This document shows positions 43,436 through 51,882 of a DNA stretch of 64,000 bases, one piece after another; the stretch's first letter is position 1, and each line of letters begins with the position of its first letter. The position numbers were made by a program, and so were the translations under genes. A model generated the notes under the pieces. The model was not told the origin of the DNA. It saw only the letters and a program-made list of their open reading frames with translations, and did no database searches. This DNA is from Streptomyces sp. CB01635 (GTDB lineage: Bacteria > Actinomycetota > Actinomycetes > Streptomycetales > Streptomycetaceae), in contig NZ_NNBL01000005.1 of assembly GCF_002803065.1 (NCBI RefSeq), forward strand, positions 62,001 to 126,000, written 5' to 3'.

Positions 43436-44020
43436 TCAGCCCTGCGGATCGGGAAGAAGCTCGCGCTCCAGAGCGGCGGCCACATGGGCCCGGGCCTCGG
43501 CGGTGGTGAGCAGGCCGGCGAGCCAGCGCCCGCTCAGCCCTTCCACCAGCGAGGTCAGCCGGACCGCGGCGGCGCGGGAGTCCACCGAGGCCGGGATGTC
43601 ACCCTCGTCCTGACCGTCCTCGATCACCTCCGCCAGCTCGACGAGCCAGCGTTCGGTCAGTGTCGCCAGGACCGGCCGCAGCCCATCGTCGAAGGTGGCC
43701 GCGGCTCGCACCTCACCCCACACCGCGGAGTTCTCCCGCACGGACCGGTCGTCCTGGAACTCCCCGACCAGCAGCCGGAGCAGCACGTCACGGACTGGGG
43801 CGTCATCGTCGTCGGAGACGCCCGCATACCCTTCGGCACGGTCGTTGACGTACTCCAGCGCGCTCGTCACCAGGCCCGACCGGTCGCGGAAGTGGTAGTA
43901 GATCAGGGTCTTGGACACACCCGCCTCGGCGGCGACCTCCTCGACCCGCAGTCCTCTCACTCCCCGCAGGGCGATCACTCGGCAGGTGGCTTCCAGTAGT
44001 TTGGCGCGTCGAGTACTCAC
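43436..44020 (-). CDS. TetR-family repressor, paralogue 1
   Basis: A 194-residue regulator. The HTH is RVIALRGVRGLRVEEVAAEAGVSKTLIYYHFRDRSGL, followed by an all-helical ligand domain (LVTSALEYVNDRAEGY to the C-terminus). It shares most of its HTH and several ligand-domain blocks (RENSAVWGE.RA, LVEG.S.RWL.G.L) with the next gene, so the two arose by duplication. The GTG start is seven bases after TACAGT and may be leaderless. It is encoded between two genes that carry the shared operators and probably binds some of them. The ligand may be a guanidino compound or product; this is inference. Confidence 0.92.
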   Translation of the reverse strand: MSTRRAKLLEATCRVIALRGVRGLRVEEVAAEAGVSKTLIYYHFRDRSGLVTSALEYVNDRAEGYAGVSDDDDAPVRDVLLRLLVGEFQDDRSVRENSAVWGEVRAAATFDDGLRPVLATLTERWLVELAEVIEDGQDEGDIPASVDSRAAAVRLTSLVEGLSGRWLAGLLTTAEARAHVAAALERELLPDPQG

Positions 44021-44083
44021 GTCCGTACTGTAACCAGCAGGTCAGGGCGCCGGCGCGACGCACACCGCCGGGGCGGGCAGCAC

Positions 44084-44665
44084 CTACCTGCGCTCCAGCC
44101 GCCCCAGTTCGGCGTCGATGGCGTCCAGCATCAGCTCGCGGGCGTGCTCCAGCGGCAGGATGCCGCTGAGCCAGCGCATGCTGATGCCCTCCACCAGAAG
44201 CGTCAGCCGCTCCGCGGAGGTCGCGAGGGCGGTGACGGTGGCCATCGGCCGTACCTGGCCGAGCAGTTCGGAGATTTCCTGCACCCAGACCAGCGTCGCC
44301 CTTGCCAGGTCCTCCCGCAGATCGGGGTCGAAGATGGCACTGGCGCGCAGCTCGCCCCACGCGGTGCTGTTCTCGCGGACGACCGGATCGTCCTGGAGCT
44401 CCAGGAGAAGGGTGCGCTCCAGCTCCTGACGTGAAGTCAGGGGCTCGGCGTCGGCGTCGCGCTCCGTGGTGTAGCGCTCGGCGCGGTCATTAATGAACTC
44501 CAGCGTCCGGCGCAGGATCCCCGCGCGGTCCTTGAAGTGGTAATAGATGAGCGCGGTGGACACCCCGGCCTCGGCGGCCAGCTCCTCCACCCGCAGCCCG
44601 CGCACTCCGCGGCGGGCGATGACCCGCGCGGCTGCCTCCATGATCGCTGTTCTACGGTCGCCCAC
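44084..44665 (-). CDS. TetR-family repressor, paralogue 2
   Basis: A 193-residue regulator with HTH ARVIARRGVRGLRVEELAAEAGVSTALIYYHFKDRAGI. Compared with paralogue 1 the recognition helix differs at two places (STALIYYHF against SKTLIYYHF). The C-terminal ligand domain has the same RENSTAWGELRASA and LVEGISMRWLSGIL blocks. The GTG start lies seven bases after TAGGGT. Operator site B lies 46 bases upstream, between this gene and the divergent kinase, so this copy probably represses itself as well as the neighbouring targets. Confidence 0.92.
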   Translation of the reverse strand: MGDRRTAIMEAAARVIARRGVRGLRVEELAAEAGVSTALIYYHFKDRAGILRRTLEFINDRAERYTTERDADAEPLTSRQELERTLLLELQDDPVVRENSTAWGELRASAIFDPDLREDLARATLVWVQEISELLGQVRPMATVTALATSAERLTLLVEGISMRWLSGILPLEHARELMLDAIDAELGRLERR

Positions 44666-44709
44666 GATTCCTACCCTAACCGCTTTCGCCGGCTGAACCT
44701 CACCTCATA

Positions 44710-44738
44710 TTGACTGAAACTTCAGTCACGGGCACCAT
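44710..44738 (+). promoter_or_regulatory. TetR-type operator in the divergent TetR/kinase region, site B
   Basis: TGACTGAAACTTCAGTCA (44711-44728) overlaps a plus-strand TTGACT (44710-44715); CACCAT follows 17 bases on (44733-44738). The layout repeats that of site A. It can control the kinase and, from the other side, the TetR gene. Confidence 0.8.
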
Positions 44739-44815
44739 GCAGTCCAATCCCCTCCCCTGTCCCGCGCGTGCCGCACGCAGCCCCTTTGTCCGTCGCACCC
44801 TGAGAGAGCCACCGC

Positions 44816-46420
44816 ATGACCTCCGACCGGCGCGGAGCGCCACCCTCATTCGAGGCCCTGTCCGCGGACGATCCGCACGAGATCGGCGGCTACCGGCTGA
44901 GCGCCCGGCTCGGTTCGGGCGGCATGGGCCATGTCTATCTGGCCTTCACGCCCGGGGGCCGGCCGGTCGCCCTCAAGGCGGTGCGCCCGGAGCTCGCCGG
45001 GGACGCCGCCTTCCGCCACCGGTTCGCCCAGGAAGTGACGAACACGCAGCGAGTCCACGGCCTGTACACGGCCCCGGTCATCGATTCCGGCACGGACGCC
45101 GCGACGCCGTGGCTGGCCACCGCGTACGTGCCGGGGCCCTCACTGCACGAGGTGGTCCAGCGGCACGGCCCGCTGCCCGTTCCGACGGTGCTGCTGCTGA
45201 TGGCCGGCATCGCCGAAGCGCTCCAGGCGATCCATGCCGCCGGCGTGGTTCATCGCGACCTCAAGCCGGCCAACGTACTGCTGGCCCCCGACGGCCCGCG
45301 GGTGATCGACTTCGGTATCGCCCGGGCCGCCGACGCCGTCGCGCTGACCAGCGCGGGCCTGCAGATCGGCACACCCGCTTTCATGGCCCCCGAGCAGGCC
45401 CTGGGCAGACCCGCCACGGACGCCACGGACGTCTTCGCGCTCGGCGCCCTCGCGGTGTACGCGGTATGCGGCGCGCCGCCCTTCGGCAGCGGCCCCGAGT
45501 CCGCGGCCCTGTACCGGGTCGTGCACGAACAGCCCGACCTCACACACGTACCACCCGAGCTGCAGAACCTGCTGTGGCAGTGCCTCGCGAAGAGCCCCGA
45601 GGAGCGGCCCACCGCCGGCGCCCTGATCGAAGCCGTGCGCCACCATCCGGCCACGGGGGCCCAGCTGCGGTTCACCGACGGCTGGCTGCCGCACTCGATC
45701 CGTGCCGACATAGCCCGCCGCAGCGATCTGCCCGGACCCCTCCAACCGCCGCACGCCCAGCCGACGATGACGGCTACCCCCACGGCCCCGGCCCGCACGG
45801 AGACCGCCGTCACCGCATCACCCGCACCACCATCCGCGCCACGGGGACGCAGGAGGCGCCGGCGCTGGATCGTGCCGACGGCGACAGTGGCCGTCCTGGT
45901 CGCCGGAGCGACGGCCTACCGTCTCAGCGACTCCAACGGGGACCCGTCGAAGGCGAACGGCCCCAGCGGGCGCGACCGGAGCTCGGCCCCACCGTCGCGG
46001 CCGCACTCTTCGCCGCCCTCGAAGTCGACCGCGTCGCCAGGTGCCGGATACCAGCAGGTGTACGCCGACACCGAGCTGACCTCCCCCGACCCGAGCTACG
46101 AGTTCGACCTGCGCAACGGCACGGTCGCCCCCGAGTCCACCGCCGCCTGGTATCTGGCACGTACCGCCGACGAATTCGACTTCCCCGACGACAGCGATGC
46201 GTACATCGCATACGACGACACGTTGTCCCCAGGTGGCTGCGAGGAAGGGATCGACAGCGAGCCGGTGACCACGCTGAAGTTCGATGACCTGGAGGAATGG
46301 CGTCCGTTCTGCATCCGCAGCGCGAACGGCAAGGACATCGCGATCGTGCATCTCATCGACGCCCCCACGGCAAGCGAGTCCGTAACGGTCTCCGTCCGCC
46401 ACTACCGCAGGACCACCTGA
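44816..46420 (+). CDS. Membrane-anchored Ser/Thr protein kinase
   Basis: A 534-residue Hanks-type kinase. Gly loop LGSGGMGHVYLA (32-43), Lys54, catalytic HRDLKPAN (146-153) with Asp148, DFG (165-167) and APE (GTPAFMAPEQAL) are all present, so it should be active. One helix (about 350-368, IVPTATVAVLVAGATAY) follows an Arg run, so the C-terminal 160 residues face outside: a Ser/Pro linker and a globular acidic domain ending in TVSVRHYRR, not PASTA. It is transcribed toward the urease genes and has operator B upstream. It may sense an extracellular ligand linked to the same pathway. Confidence 0.92.
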   Translation: MTSDRRGAPPSFEALSADDPHEIGGYRLSARLGSGGMGHVYLAFTPGGRPVALKAVRPELAGDAAFRHRFAQEVTNTQRVHGLYTAPVIDSGTDAATPWLATAYVPGPSLHEVVQRHGPLPVPTVLLLMAGIAEALQAIHAAGVVHRDLKPANVLLAPDGPRVIDFGIARAADAVALTSAGLQIGTPAFMAPEQALGRPATDATDVFALGALAVYAVCGAPPFGSGPESAALYRVVHEQPDLTHVPPELQNLLWQCLAKSPEERPTAGALIEAVRHHPATGAQLRFTDGWLPHSIRADIARRSDLPGPLQPPHAQPTMTATPTAPARTETAVTASPAPPSAPRGRRRRRRWIVPTATVAVLVAGATAYRLSDSNGDPSKANGPSGRDRSSAPPSRPHSSPPSKSTASPGAGYQQVYADTELTSPDPSYEFDLRNGTVAPESTAAWYLARTADEFDFPDDSDAYIAYDDTLSPGGCEEGIDSEPVTTLKFDDLEEWRPFCIRSANGKDIAIVHLIDAPTASESVTVSVRHYRRTT

Positions 46421-46488
46421 CGGACGGCCGCCAGAGACACCCTGGCGGCCCCGCCCGGCGGATGCTCGGAGAAGTCCCGTCACGCATC

Positions 46489-46517
46489 TTGACTGAATTT
46501 TCAGTCAGTGACATCTT
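46489..46517 (+). promoter_or_regulatory. Urease promoter with TetR-type operator, site C
   Basis: TGACTGAATTTTCAGTCA (46490-46507) overlaps TTGACT (46489-46494); CATCTT lies 17 bases on (46512-46517). It stands 117 bases before the fused urease subunit gene. A 23-codon frame (46562-46633) overlaps the urease ATG out of frame and could be a coupled leader, but it has no clear ribosome site. Confidence 0.82.
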
Positions 46518-46623
46518 CAGGTCAGCACCAGATGAACCGCCACAGAGAGCGACTCACCACCATGCACCTCGACGCCGCCACCACCCACGAGCCCGTCCGG
46601 GGCAGATCCGCGGAGCCGCCGGT

Positions 46624-47337
46624 ATGCGGCTGACCCCGACGGAACGCGACCGGCTGCTGCTGTTCGGGGCCGCCGAACTGGCCCGCGCCCGACGCGCCCG
46701 CGGTCTCCGTCTCAACGTGCCCGAGGCGACCGCCCTCATCGCCGACACGGTGTGCGAGGCGGCCCGTGACGGCGCCCGGCTCGCGGAGGCCGTCGCCGTC
46801 GCACGCAAGACCCTGGGGCCCGATGACGTCCTGCCCGGCGTGCCCGATGTGGTCACCGAGATCCACGTCGAGGCGGTCTTCGACGACGGAACCCGGCTGG
46901 CCGTGGTCAGCGATCCGTTCGGGGGCGGCAGCCTCGGGGCTCAGGCGCCGGGGGCGGTCCTGCCCGCGGCGGAGGAACCGGCCGGGCAGGCCGCTCCGGT
47001 CCGGACGGTCACCGTCCACAACACCGCCTCCGTTCCGATCAGCGTCACCTCGCACTTCCACTTCTTCGAAGCCAACCCCCGCCTGGACTTCGACCGGGCC
47101 GCCGCCTTCGGCATGCGTCTGGCCATGCCGGCCGGTGCGTCCACCCGGTTCGCGCCGGGCACGGAGAGCGAGGTCGGGCTTCTCCCCATCGGCGGCGCCC
47201 GCGTCGTGATCGGGTTCGCCGGCCTGGTCGACGGTCCGCTCGACGCGCCGGGCGCCCGCCGGGACGCGCTGCGCCGCGCGGCCGCCTGCGGCTATCTCGG
47301 CGCCAGGCCGGACGACGACCAGGAGGCTTCGCTGTGA
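46624..47337 (+). CDS. ureAB: Fused urease gamma-beta subunit
   Basis: A 237-residue protein. Residues 1-100 are UreA-like (MRLTPTERDRLLLFGAAELA, LNVPEATALIADTVCEAARDG) and about 130-230 are UreB-like (VHNTASVPISVTSHFHFFEANPRLDFDR, GMRLAMPAGASTRFAPG). The linker is Ala/Pro-rich. Fusions of this kind occur in Helicobacter and in the second urease loci of Streptomyces. The start at 46624 was taken because homology begins at MRLTP and GGAG lies 11 bases before it. The stop overlaps the ureC GTG, so subunits are made in balance. Confidence 0.92.
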   Translation: MRLTPTERDRLLLFGAAELARARRARGLRLNVPEATALIADTVCEAARDGARLAEAVAVARKTLGPDDVLPGVPDVVTEIHVEAVFDDGTRLAVVSDPFGGGSLGAQAPGAVLPAAEEPAGQAAPVRTVTVHNTASVPISVTSHFHFFEANPRLDFDRAAAFGMRLAMPAGASTRFAPGTESEVGLLPIGGARVVIGFAGLVDGPLDAPGARRDALRRAAACGYLGARPDDDQEASL

Positions 47338-49043
47338 GCACCACCATCGATCCGCAGGAGTACGCCGCCGTGCACGGCCCGCGCGCCGGCGACCGGGTCC
47401 GCCTCGGCGACACCGGACTCGTCGTACGGGTCGAGTCCGACTCGCAGGCCCCGGGGGACGAGTTCCTGGCCGGCTTCGGCAAGACCGCCCGCGACGGACT
47501 GCATCTGAAGGCCGCCGCCGTCCGTGAGACCTGCGATGTCGTCATCAGCAACGTGCTGGTGATCGACGCGGCGCAGGGCATCCGCAAGACGTCGATCGGC
47601 ATCCGGGAGGGGCGCATCGCCTCCGTCGGCCGCGCGGGCAACCCGGACACCCTGGCCGGCGTGGACGTCGTGGTCGGCACCGGGACGACGATCGTCTCCG
47701 GAGAGGGCATGATCGCCACGGCGGGTGCCGTCGACACGCACGTACACCTGCTGTCGCCGCGCATCATGGAGGCCTCGCTCGCCTCCGGCGTCACCACGAT
47801 CATCGGCCAGGAGATCGGGCCCAGTTGGGGTGTCGGGGTCAACTCGCCCTGGGCGTTGCGGCACGCGTTCAACGCCTTCGACGCCTGGCCGGTCAACATC
47901 GGCTTCCTGGGACGGGGTTCGTCCTCCGACCCGGCGCCCCTGGTCGAGGCCCTCGCCGAGGGCGGCGCGTCCGGCTTCAAGGTGCACGAGGACCTCGGCG
48001 CGCACACCAGGGCGCTCGACACCGCGCTGCGCGTCGCCGAGGAACACGACGTGCAGGTCGCCCTGCACACCGACGGCCTGAACGAGTGTCTCTCGGTCGA
48101 GGACACGCTCGCCGTCCTCGAAGGGCGCACCATTCACGCCTTCCACATCGAGGGATGCGGCGGCGGGCACGTGCCCAACGTGCTGAAGATGGCGGGCGTA
48201 CGCAATGTCATCGGCTCCTCGACCAATCCGACCCTCCCCTTCGGCAGGGACGCGGTCGCCGAGCACTACGGGATGATCTTCAGCGCGCACGCCCTGCAGC
48301 CCGACCTCCCGGGCGACGCGGCCATGGCGCGGGACCGTATCCGGGCCGGAACCATGGGCGCCGAGGACGTGCTGCACGACCTCGGGGTCATCGGCATCAC
48401 CTCGTCCGACGCCCAGGGCATGGGCCGGGCCGGGGAGACCGTGCGCCGCACCTTCGCCGTGGCCGGGAAGATGAAGGCCGAGCTCGGCCCGATGGAGGGC
48501 GACGGACACGACGACGACAACGCGCGCGTGCTGCGCTACATCGCCAAGCTGACCATCAATCCGGCGATCGCCCACGGTCTGTCCCATGAGGTCGGCTCGA
48601 TCGAGAGCGGAAAGCTGGCGGACATCGTGCTGTGGTGGCCCGACTCGTTCGGCGCCAAGCCGCAGATGGTCCTGAAGGCAGGCTTCCCCGCCTACGGTGT
48701 GACCGGCGACCCCAATGCCGCCGACGACCGCTGCGAACCGCTCGTGCTCGGCCCGCTGTTCGGCGCGCACGGAGCGACCGCGGCGGATCTGTCGGTGGCG
48801 TTCGTCAGCCGGGCCGCCGCAGAGTCCGGCTCCTTCGGCCGGCCGTACGACGCGCTGGCGACCCGGCGCCGGCGGGTGGCCGTGCACGGCACCCGCGGGA
48901 TCGGCCCGGCGGACATGGTGAACAACGCCCGCCTGGGCGAGGTCCAGGTCGAGGCCGACAGCGGGCTCGTCACGCTCGACGGATCGCCGGTCCGCTCGGA
49001 GCCCGCGTCCGAAGTGCCCCTCAACCGCCTGTACTTCCTGTAA
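47334..49043 (+). CDS. ureC: Urease alpha subunit, divergent type
   Basis: A 569-residue catalytic subunit. Nickel ligands are kept: His136 and His138 (DTHVHLLSP), the carbamylated Lys216 (GFKVHED), His245 (ALHTDGLNE), His271 (FHIEGCGGGH) and Asp359 (SSDAQGMGR). The mobile-flap Cys (MVCHHL in standard ureases) is Ala318 in MIFSAHAL; the adjacent catalytic His (His319) remains. Other standard blocks are changed too (HIE for HTE, SSDAQG for SSDSQA). No accessory genes ureDEFG lie in the window, so activation would rely on another locus, or the enzyme may act on a urea-like compound. Confidence 0.92.
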   Translation: MSTTIDPQEYAAVHGPRAGDRVRLGDTGLVVRVESDSQAPGDEFLAGFGKTARDGLHLKAAAVRETCDVVISNVLVIDAAQGIRKTSIGIREGRIASVGRAGNPDTLAGVDVVVGTGTTIVSGEGMIATAGAVDTHVHLLSPRIMEASLASGVTTIIGQEIGPSWGVGVNSPWALRHAFNAFDAWPVNIGFLGRGSSSDPAPLVEALAEGGASGFKVHEDLGAHTRALDTALRVAEEHDVQVALHTDGLNECLSVEDTLAVLEGRTIHAFHIEGCGGGHVPNVLKMAGVRNVIGSSTNPTLPFGRDAVAEHYGMIFSAHALQPDLPGDAAMARDRIRAGTMGAEDVLHDLGVIGITSSDAQGMGRAGETVRRTFAVAGKMKAELGPMEGDGHDDDNARVLRYIAKLTINPAIAHGLSHEVGSIESGKLADIVLWWPDSFGAKPQMVLKAGFPAYGVTGDPNAADDRCEPLVLGPLFGAHGATAADLSVAFVSRAAAESGSFGRPYDALATRRRRVAVHGTRGIGPADMVNNARLGEVQVEADSGLVTLDGSPVRSEPASEVPLNRLYFL

Positions 49044-49098
49044 AGCACCGAGACTCCACGAGTACGGAAGCCGCCGAGATCCCTTCAGCCAATCAGCC

Positions 49099-49116
49099 TG
49101 ACTGAATTTTCAGTCA
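49099..49116 (+). promoter_or_regulatory. TetR-type operator before the cytosolic deiminase, site D
   Basis: TGACTGAATTTTCAGTCA, identical to site C, lies 53 bases before the deiminase ATG and 56 bases after the ureC stop. The base before it is C rather than T, so the -35 would be CTGACT. Confidence 0.82.
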
Positions 49117-49168
49117 TAACTGAACCCCATGAACCGACCCCGGATGAATCCGGAGAGGGAGAACCCCG

Positions 49169-50179
49169 ATGACCTACCGCATGCCCGCCGAATGGACCGA
49201 GCACGAGCGCTGCCTGATGGCCTGGCCGACCCGCCCCGACCTGTGGGGCGACGTCCTCGAGACCGTCAAGGGCGAGTACGCCGAAGTGGCCCGCGCCATC
49301 GCCGAGTTCGAGCCCGTGACCATGGTCGCGCCGCCCGGCCACGCAGCCGAGGCCCGTGACCTGTGCGGCGAAGACGTCGAGGTGATCGAACTGCCCACGG
49401 ACGACTCGTGGTTCCGCGACTCCGCGCCGCTGTTCGTGCTCGGCCCCGACGGCCGCCGGGCCGGCGTGGACTTCCGCTTCAACGCCTGGGGCGGCAAGCA
49501 CCACCCGTACGACGCCGACGACCGCATCAGTGCTCTGCTGCTCGAACGGCTCGGTGTCCCGGCCGACCGCTCCGAGATGATCCTGGAGGGCGGGGCGATC
49601 ACCGTGGACGGTGAGGGCACGCTGATCACCACTGAGCAGTGCCTGCTCCACGCCAACCGCAATCCGGGCCTGACCAGGGCGGAGATCGAGGCGGAGCTGA
49701 AGGCCCGGCTCGGTGTCACCAAGGTGATCTGGCTGCCGTACGGCGGGCTTCTGGACACGGAGACGGACGGTCACGTGGACGGCGTCTGCGCGTTCGTCGC
49801 CCCCGGCAAGGTCGTCGTACAGCTGCCGGATGATCCCGAGCACCCCGACTACGCGCGGATGCGCGCCAACAGGGCGGTCCTTGAGGCCACGCCCGACGCG
49901 ACGGGGCGGACGCTGGAGATCGTCGATCTGCCGCAGAGCGCGTTCGTCGAGGTCGAGGGAGAGCCGGTCGAGGTCGGATACCTCAACTTCTATGTGGCCA
50001 ACGGCGGCGTGGTCGTACCCGTCGCCGGGCTGCCTCAGGACGCGCAGGCCCTGGAGGTCATCGCGCAGGCCTGTCCCGGGCGCAAGGTCGTCGGCGTGAC
50101 CGCCCGCGTGATCGCCCACGGCGGCGGCGGTGTCCACTGCATCACCCAGCAGGTCCCCGCCGCGCGTCCGCGCGCCTGA
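49169..50179 (+). CDS. aguA: Agmatine deiminase, cytosolic
   Basis: A 336-residue enzyme of the standard agmatine iminohydrolase type. GGGAG precedes the ATG. There is no signal peptide; the start MTYRMPAEWTEHERCLMAWP is the usual one. Motifs are DDSWFRDSAPLF, FNAWGGKH, LEGGAITVDGEGTLI, TTEQCLLHANRNPG and HGGGGVHCITQQ with catalytic Cys324. The reaction is agmatine plus water to N-carbamoylputrescine and ammonia. An amidohydrolase for the next step is not encoded in the window. It carries operator D and leads into the ABC importer operon 47 bases downstream. Confidence 0.93.
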   Translation: MTYRMPAEWTEHERCLMAWPTRPDLWGDVLETVKGEYAEVARAIAEFEPVTMVAPPGHAAEARDLCGEDVEVIELPTDDSWFRDSAPLFVLGPDGRRAGVDFRFNAWGGKHHPYDADDRISALLLERLGVPADRSEMILEGGAITVDGEGTLITTEQCLLHANRNPGLTRAEIEAELKARLGVTKVIWLPYGGLLDTETDGHVDGVCAFVAPGKVVVQLPDDPEHPDYARMRANRAVLEATPDATGRTLEIVDLPQSAFVEVEGEPVEVGYLNFYVANGGVVVPVAGLPQDAQALEVIAQACPGRKVVGVTARVIAHGGGGVHCITQQVPAARPRA

Positions 50180-50226
50180 GCAGTTCCTCACCCTCGGCGA
50201 CGTACGTACGGAGAGGAACCGCGCCG

Positions 50227-51882
50227 ATGCACACCACACCACCCCGGCCGGGAAGACGCGGGGCCGGCCGTCCCGCCCTGCTGGCCGCTGCCCTGTCCGC
50301 CATCCTCCTGGTCCCCGCGTGTGCGGGACCGCCGGGCACCGGCGCCTCGGGCGCGGGCACCGACTTCCGGCTGTCCGCGAGCACGCCACGGGCGAAGGGC
50401 CGGATCGACTCGTTCACGTGGGCGCTGTACGCGGAGCCCCCGACGCTCGACTACATCTCGGCGTTCGACTACCCGCAGAACATGATCCTCTCCAATGTGT
50501 GCGAGAGCCTGATGCGGTGGACGCCCGACCTGAAACTGGCGCCGGGTCTGGCCAGGAAGGCGTCCAATCCCGACCCGCTGACCTGGGTGTACGACCTGCG
50601 CGACGGCGTGCGCTTCCACGACGGGCACGTCCTGACCGCCGACGACGTCCTCTTCAGCCTCGGGCGGCAGATGAACCCGCACAACGGGGCGGCGTGGGCG
50701 CAGGTCTTCGAGAACGTCGCCTCGCTCGACAAGACCGGCCCGCTCCAGGTCACCGTCAAACTGAAGCGGCCCGACTCGCAGTTCCCCCAGTACATGGCGA
50801 CCGCCGCCGGAGTGGTGGCAAGCCGGTCCGGGGTCAGGGCCGCGGGCCGGGACTACGGCACCTCCGGTGGACTCGCCTGCTCGGGACCGTACGAGCTGGG
50901 CAAGTGGGACAAGGGCCAGTCGATCGAGCTGCGGCGCTTCGACCGCTACCGGGGAACGAAGGCCAAGTCCGCCAAAGCGGTGTTCCGCTTCCTCAGTGAC
51001 TCCTCCGCGCGCACCAAGGCCATGCTCAGCGGCGAGGTGGACGGCGGATACCTCATCCCCACCGAGAGCTACGGCGCACTGCGCTCCTCAGGTGTCGGGA
51101 CCCTCTACTTCGGTGAGGGGCTCAGCACGGTCAACGTCAATGTCACCAACATGCGCGGACCGCTCGGTGACGTCCGGGTCCGGCGCGCGCTGTCGCTGGC
51201 TCTGGACCGCCGGGGCTTCCTCAAGACCGGCCTGAGCGGTGCGGGAACCGTCACCAACTCCCTTACGACGAAAGCTGCTTGGGCCGCCGCCCCGGAGTCG
51301 GTACGCAAGGCCGCCTTCGACGGACTCCCGTCCGCCGAGCCGAACCTGAGCAAGGCGAAGAAGCTGATCAAGGAAGCCGGCGCCACCGGCAATACGCTCA
51401 CCGTCGCCACCAGCTCGATCGGTCAGGACGTGTCGCTGCTCGCCACCGCCGTCCAGGCCGCGGGCAGCGAGATCGGGCTCGACATCAAGCTCAGGACCGT
51501 CGCTCCCAACGCCTTCACCGCGCTGTTCACGGACCCGCAGGCGCGCAAGGGCATCGACATGTTCCCCGAGACGTACTACGACTCGATCACCGATCCACTG
51601 GACCTGCTCAGCAACTTCCGGACGGGCGCTTACCAGAACTTCGCCGGCTACAGCGACCGCTCGTACGACCGCCTGGTCGACCGGGCCCGCGCCACGTACG
51701 ACCCGGTCGAGCGCCTGACGACAGAGGCCGAGCTCCAGCGGAAGGCGGCCGGTCAGGTGCTGTGGATCCCGGTCGCCGAGTGGCCCACCGCCCTGTTCCT
51801 CAACAAGCGGATCACCGGCGCCCCCACCACCATCTCCTACTTGTACTCCCCGTGGGCCGCCGGCATCGGGGCCGCGCAATGA
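50227..51882 (+). CDS. Peptide-type ABC transporter substrate-binding lipoprotein
   Basis: A 551-residue family 5 solute-binding protein (DppA/OppA type). The signal peptide ends in the lipobox LVPAC with Cys32. Core blocks are DSFTWALYAEPPTLDYI, LAPGLARKASNPDPLTWVYDLRDGVRFHDG and FPETYYDSITDPLDLLSNFRTG. Family members bind peptides, nickel or small cations. It is translationally coupled to the first permease (ATGA) and heads a complete five-gene importer. With deiminases and urease as neighbours, likely cargos are citrulline/arginine peptides, guanidino or ureido compounds, or nickel for urease. Confidence 0.93.
   Translation: MHTTPPRPGRRGAGRPALLAAALSAILLVPACAGPPGTGASGAGTDFRLSASTPRAKGRIDSFTWALYAEPPTLDYISAFDYPQNMILSNVCESLMRWTPDLKLAPGLARKASNPDPLTWVYDLRDGVRFHDGHVLTADDVLFSLGRQMNPHNGAAWAQVFENVASLDKTGPLQVTVKLKRPDSQFPQYMATAAGVVASRSGVRAAGRDYGTSGGLACSGPYELGKWDKGQSIELRRFDRYRGTKAKSAKAVFRFLSDSSARTKAMLSGEVDGGYLIPTESYGALRSSGVGTLYFGEGLSTVNVNVTNMRGPLGDVRVRRALSLALDRRGFLKTGLSGAGTVTNSLTTKAAWAAAPESVRKAAFDGLPSAEPNLSKAKKLIKEAGATGNTLTVATSSIGQDVSLLATAVQAAGSEIGLDIKLRTVAPNAFTALFTDPQARKGIDMFPETYYDSITDPLDLLSNFRTGAYQNFAGYSDRSYDRLVDRARATYDPVERLTTEAELQRKAAGQVLWIPVAEWPTALFLNKRITGAPTTISYLYSPWAAGIGAAQ

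Noticed and set aside
46562..46633. 23-codon leader overlapping ureAB
   Set aside because: The overlap is suggestive of coupling, but there is no clear ribosome site and no codon pattern that explains regulation.
48266..48520. Minus-strand frames inside ureC and the importer genes
   Set aside because: They are Ser/Arg/Ala-rich shadows of well-supported plus-strand genes.
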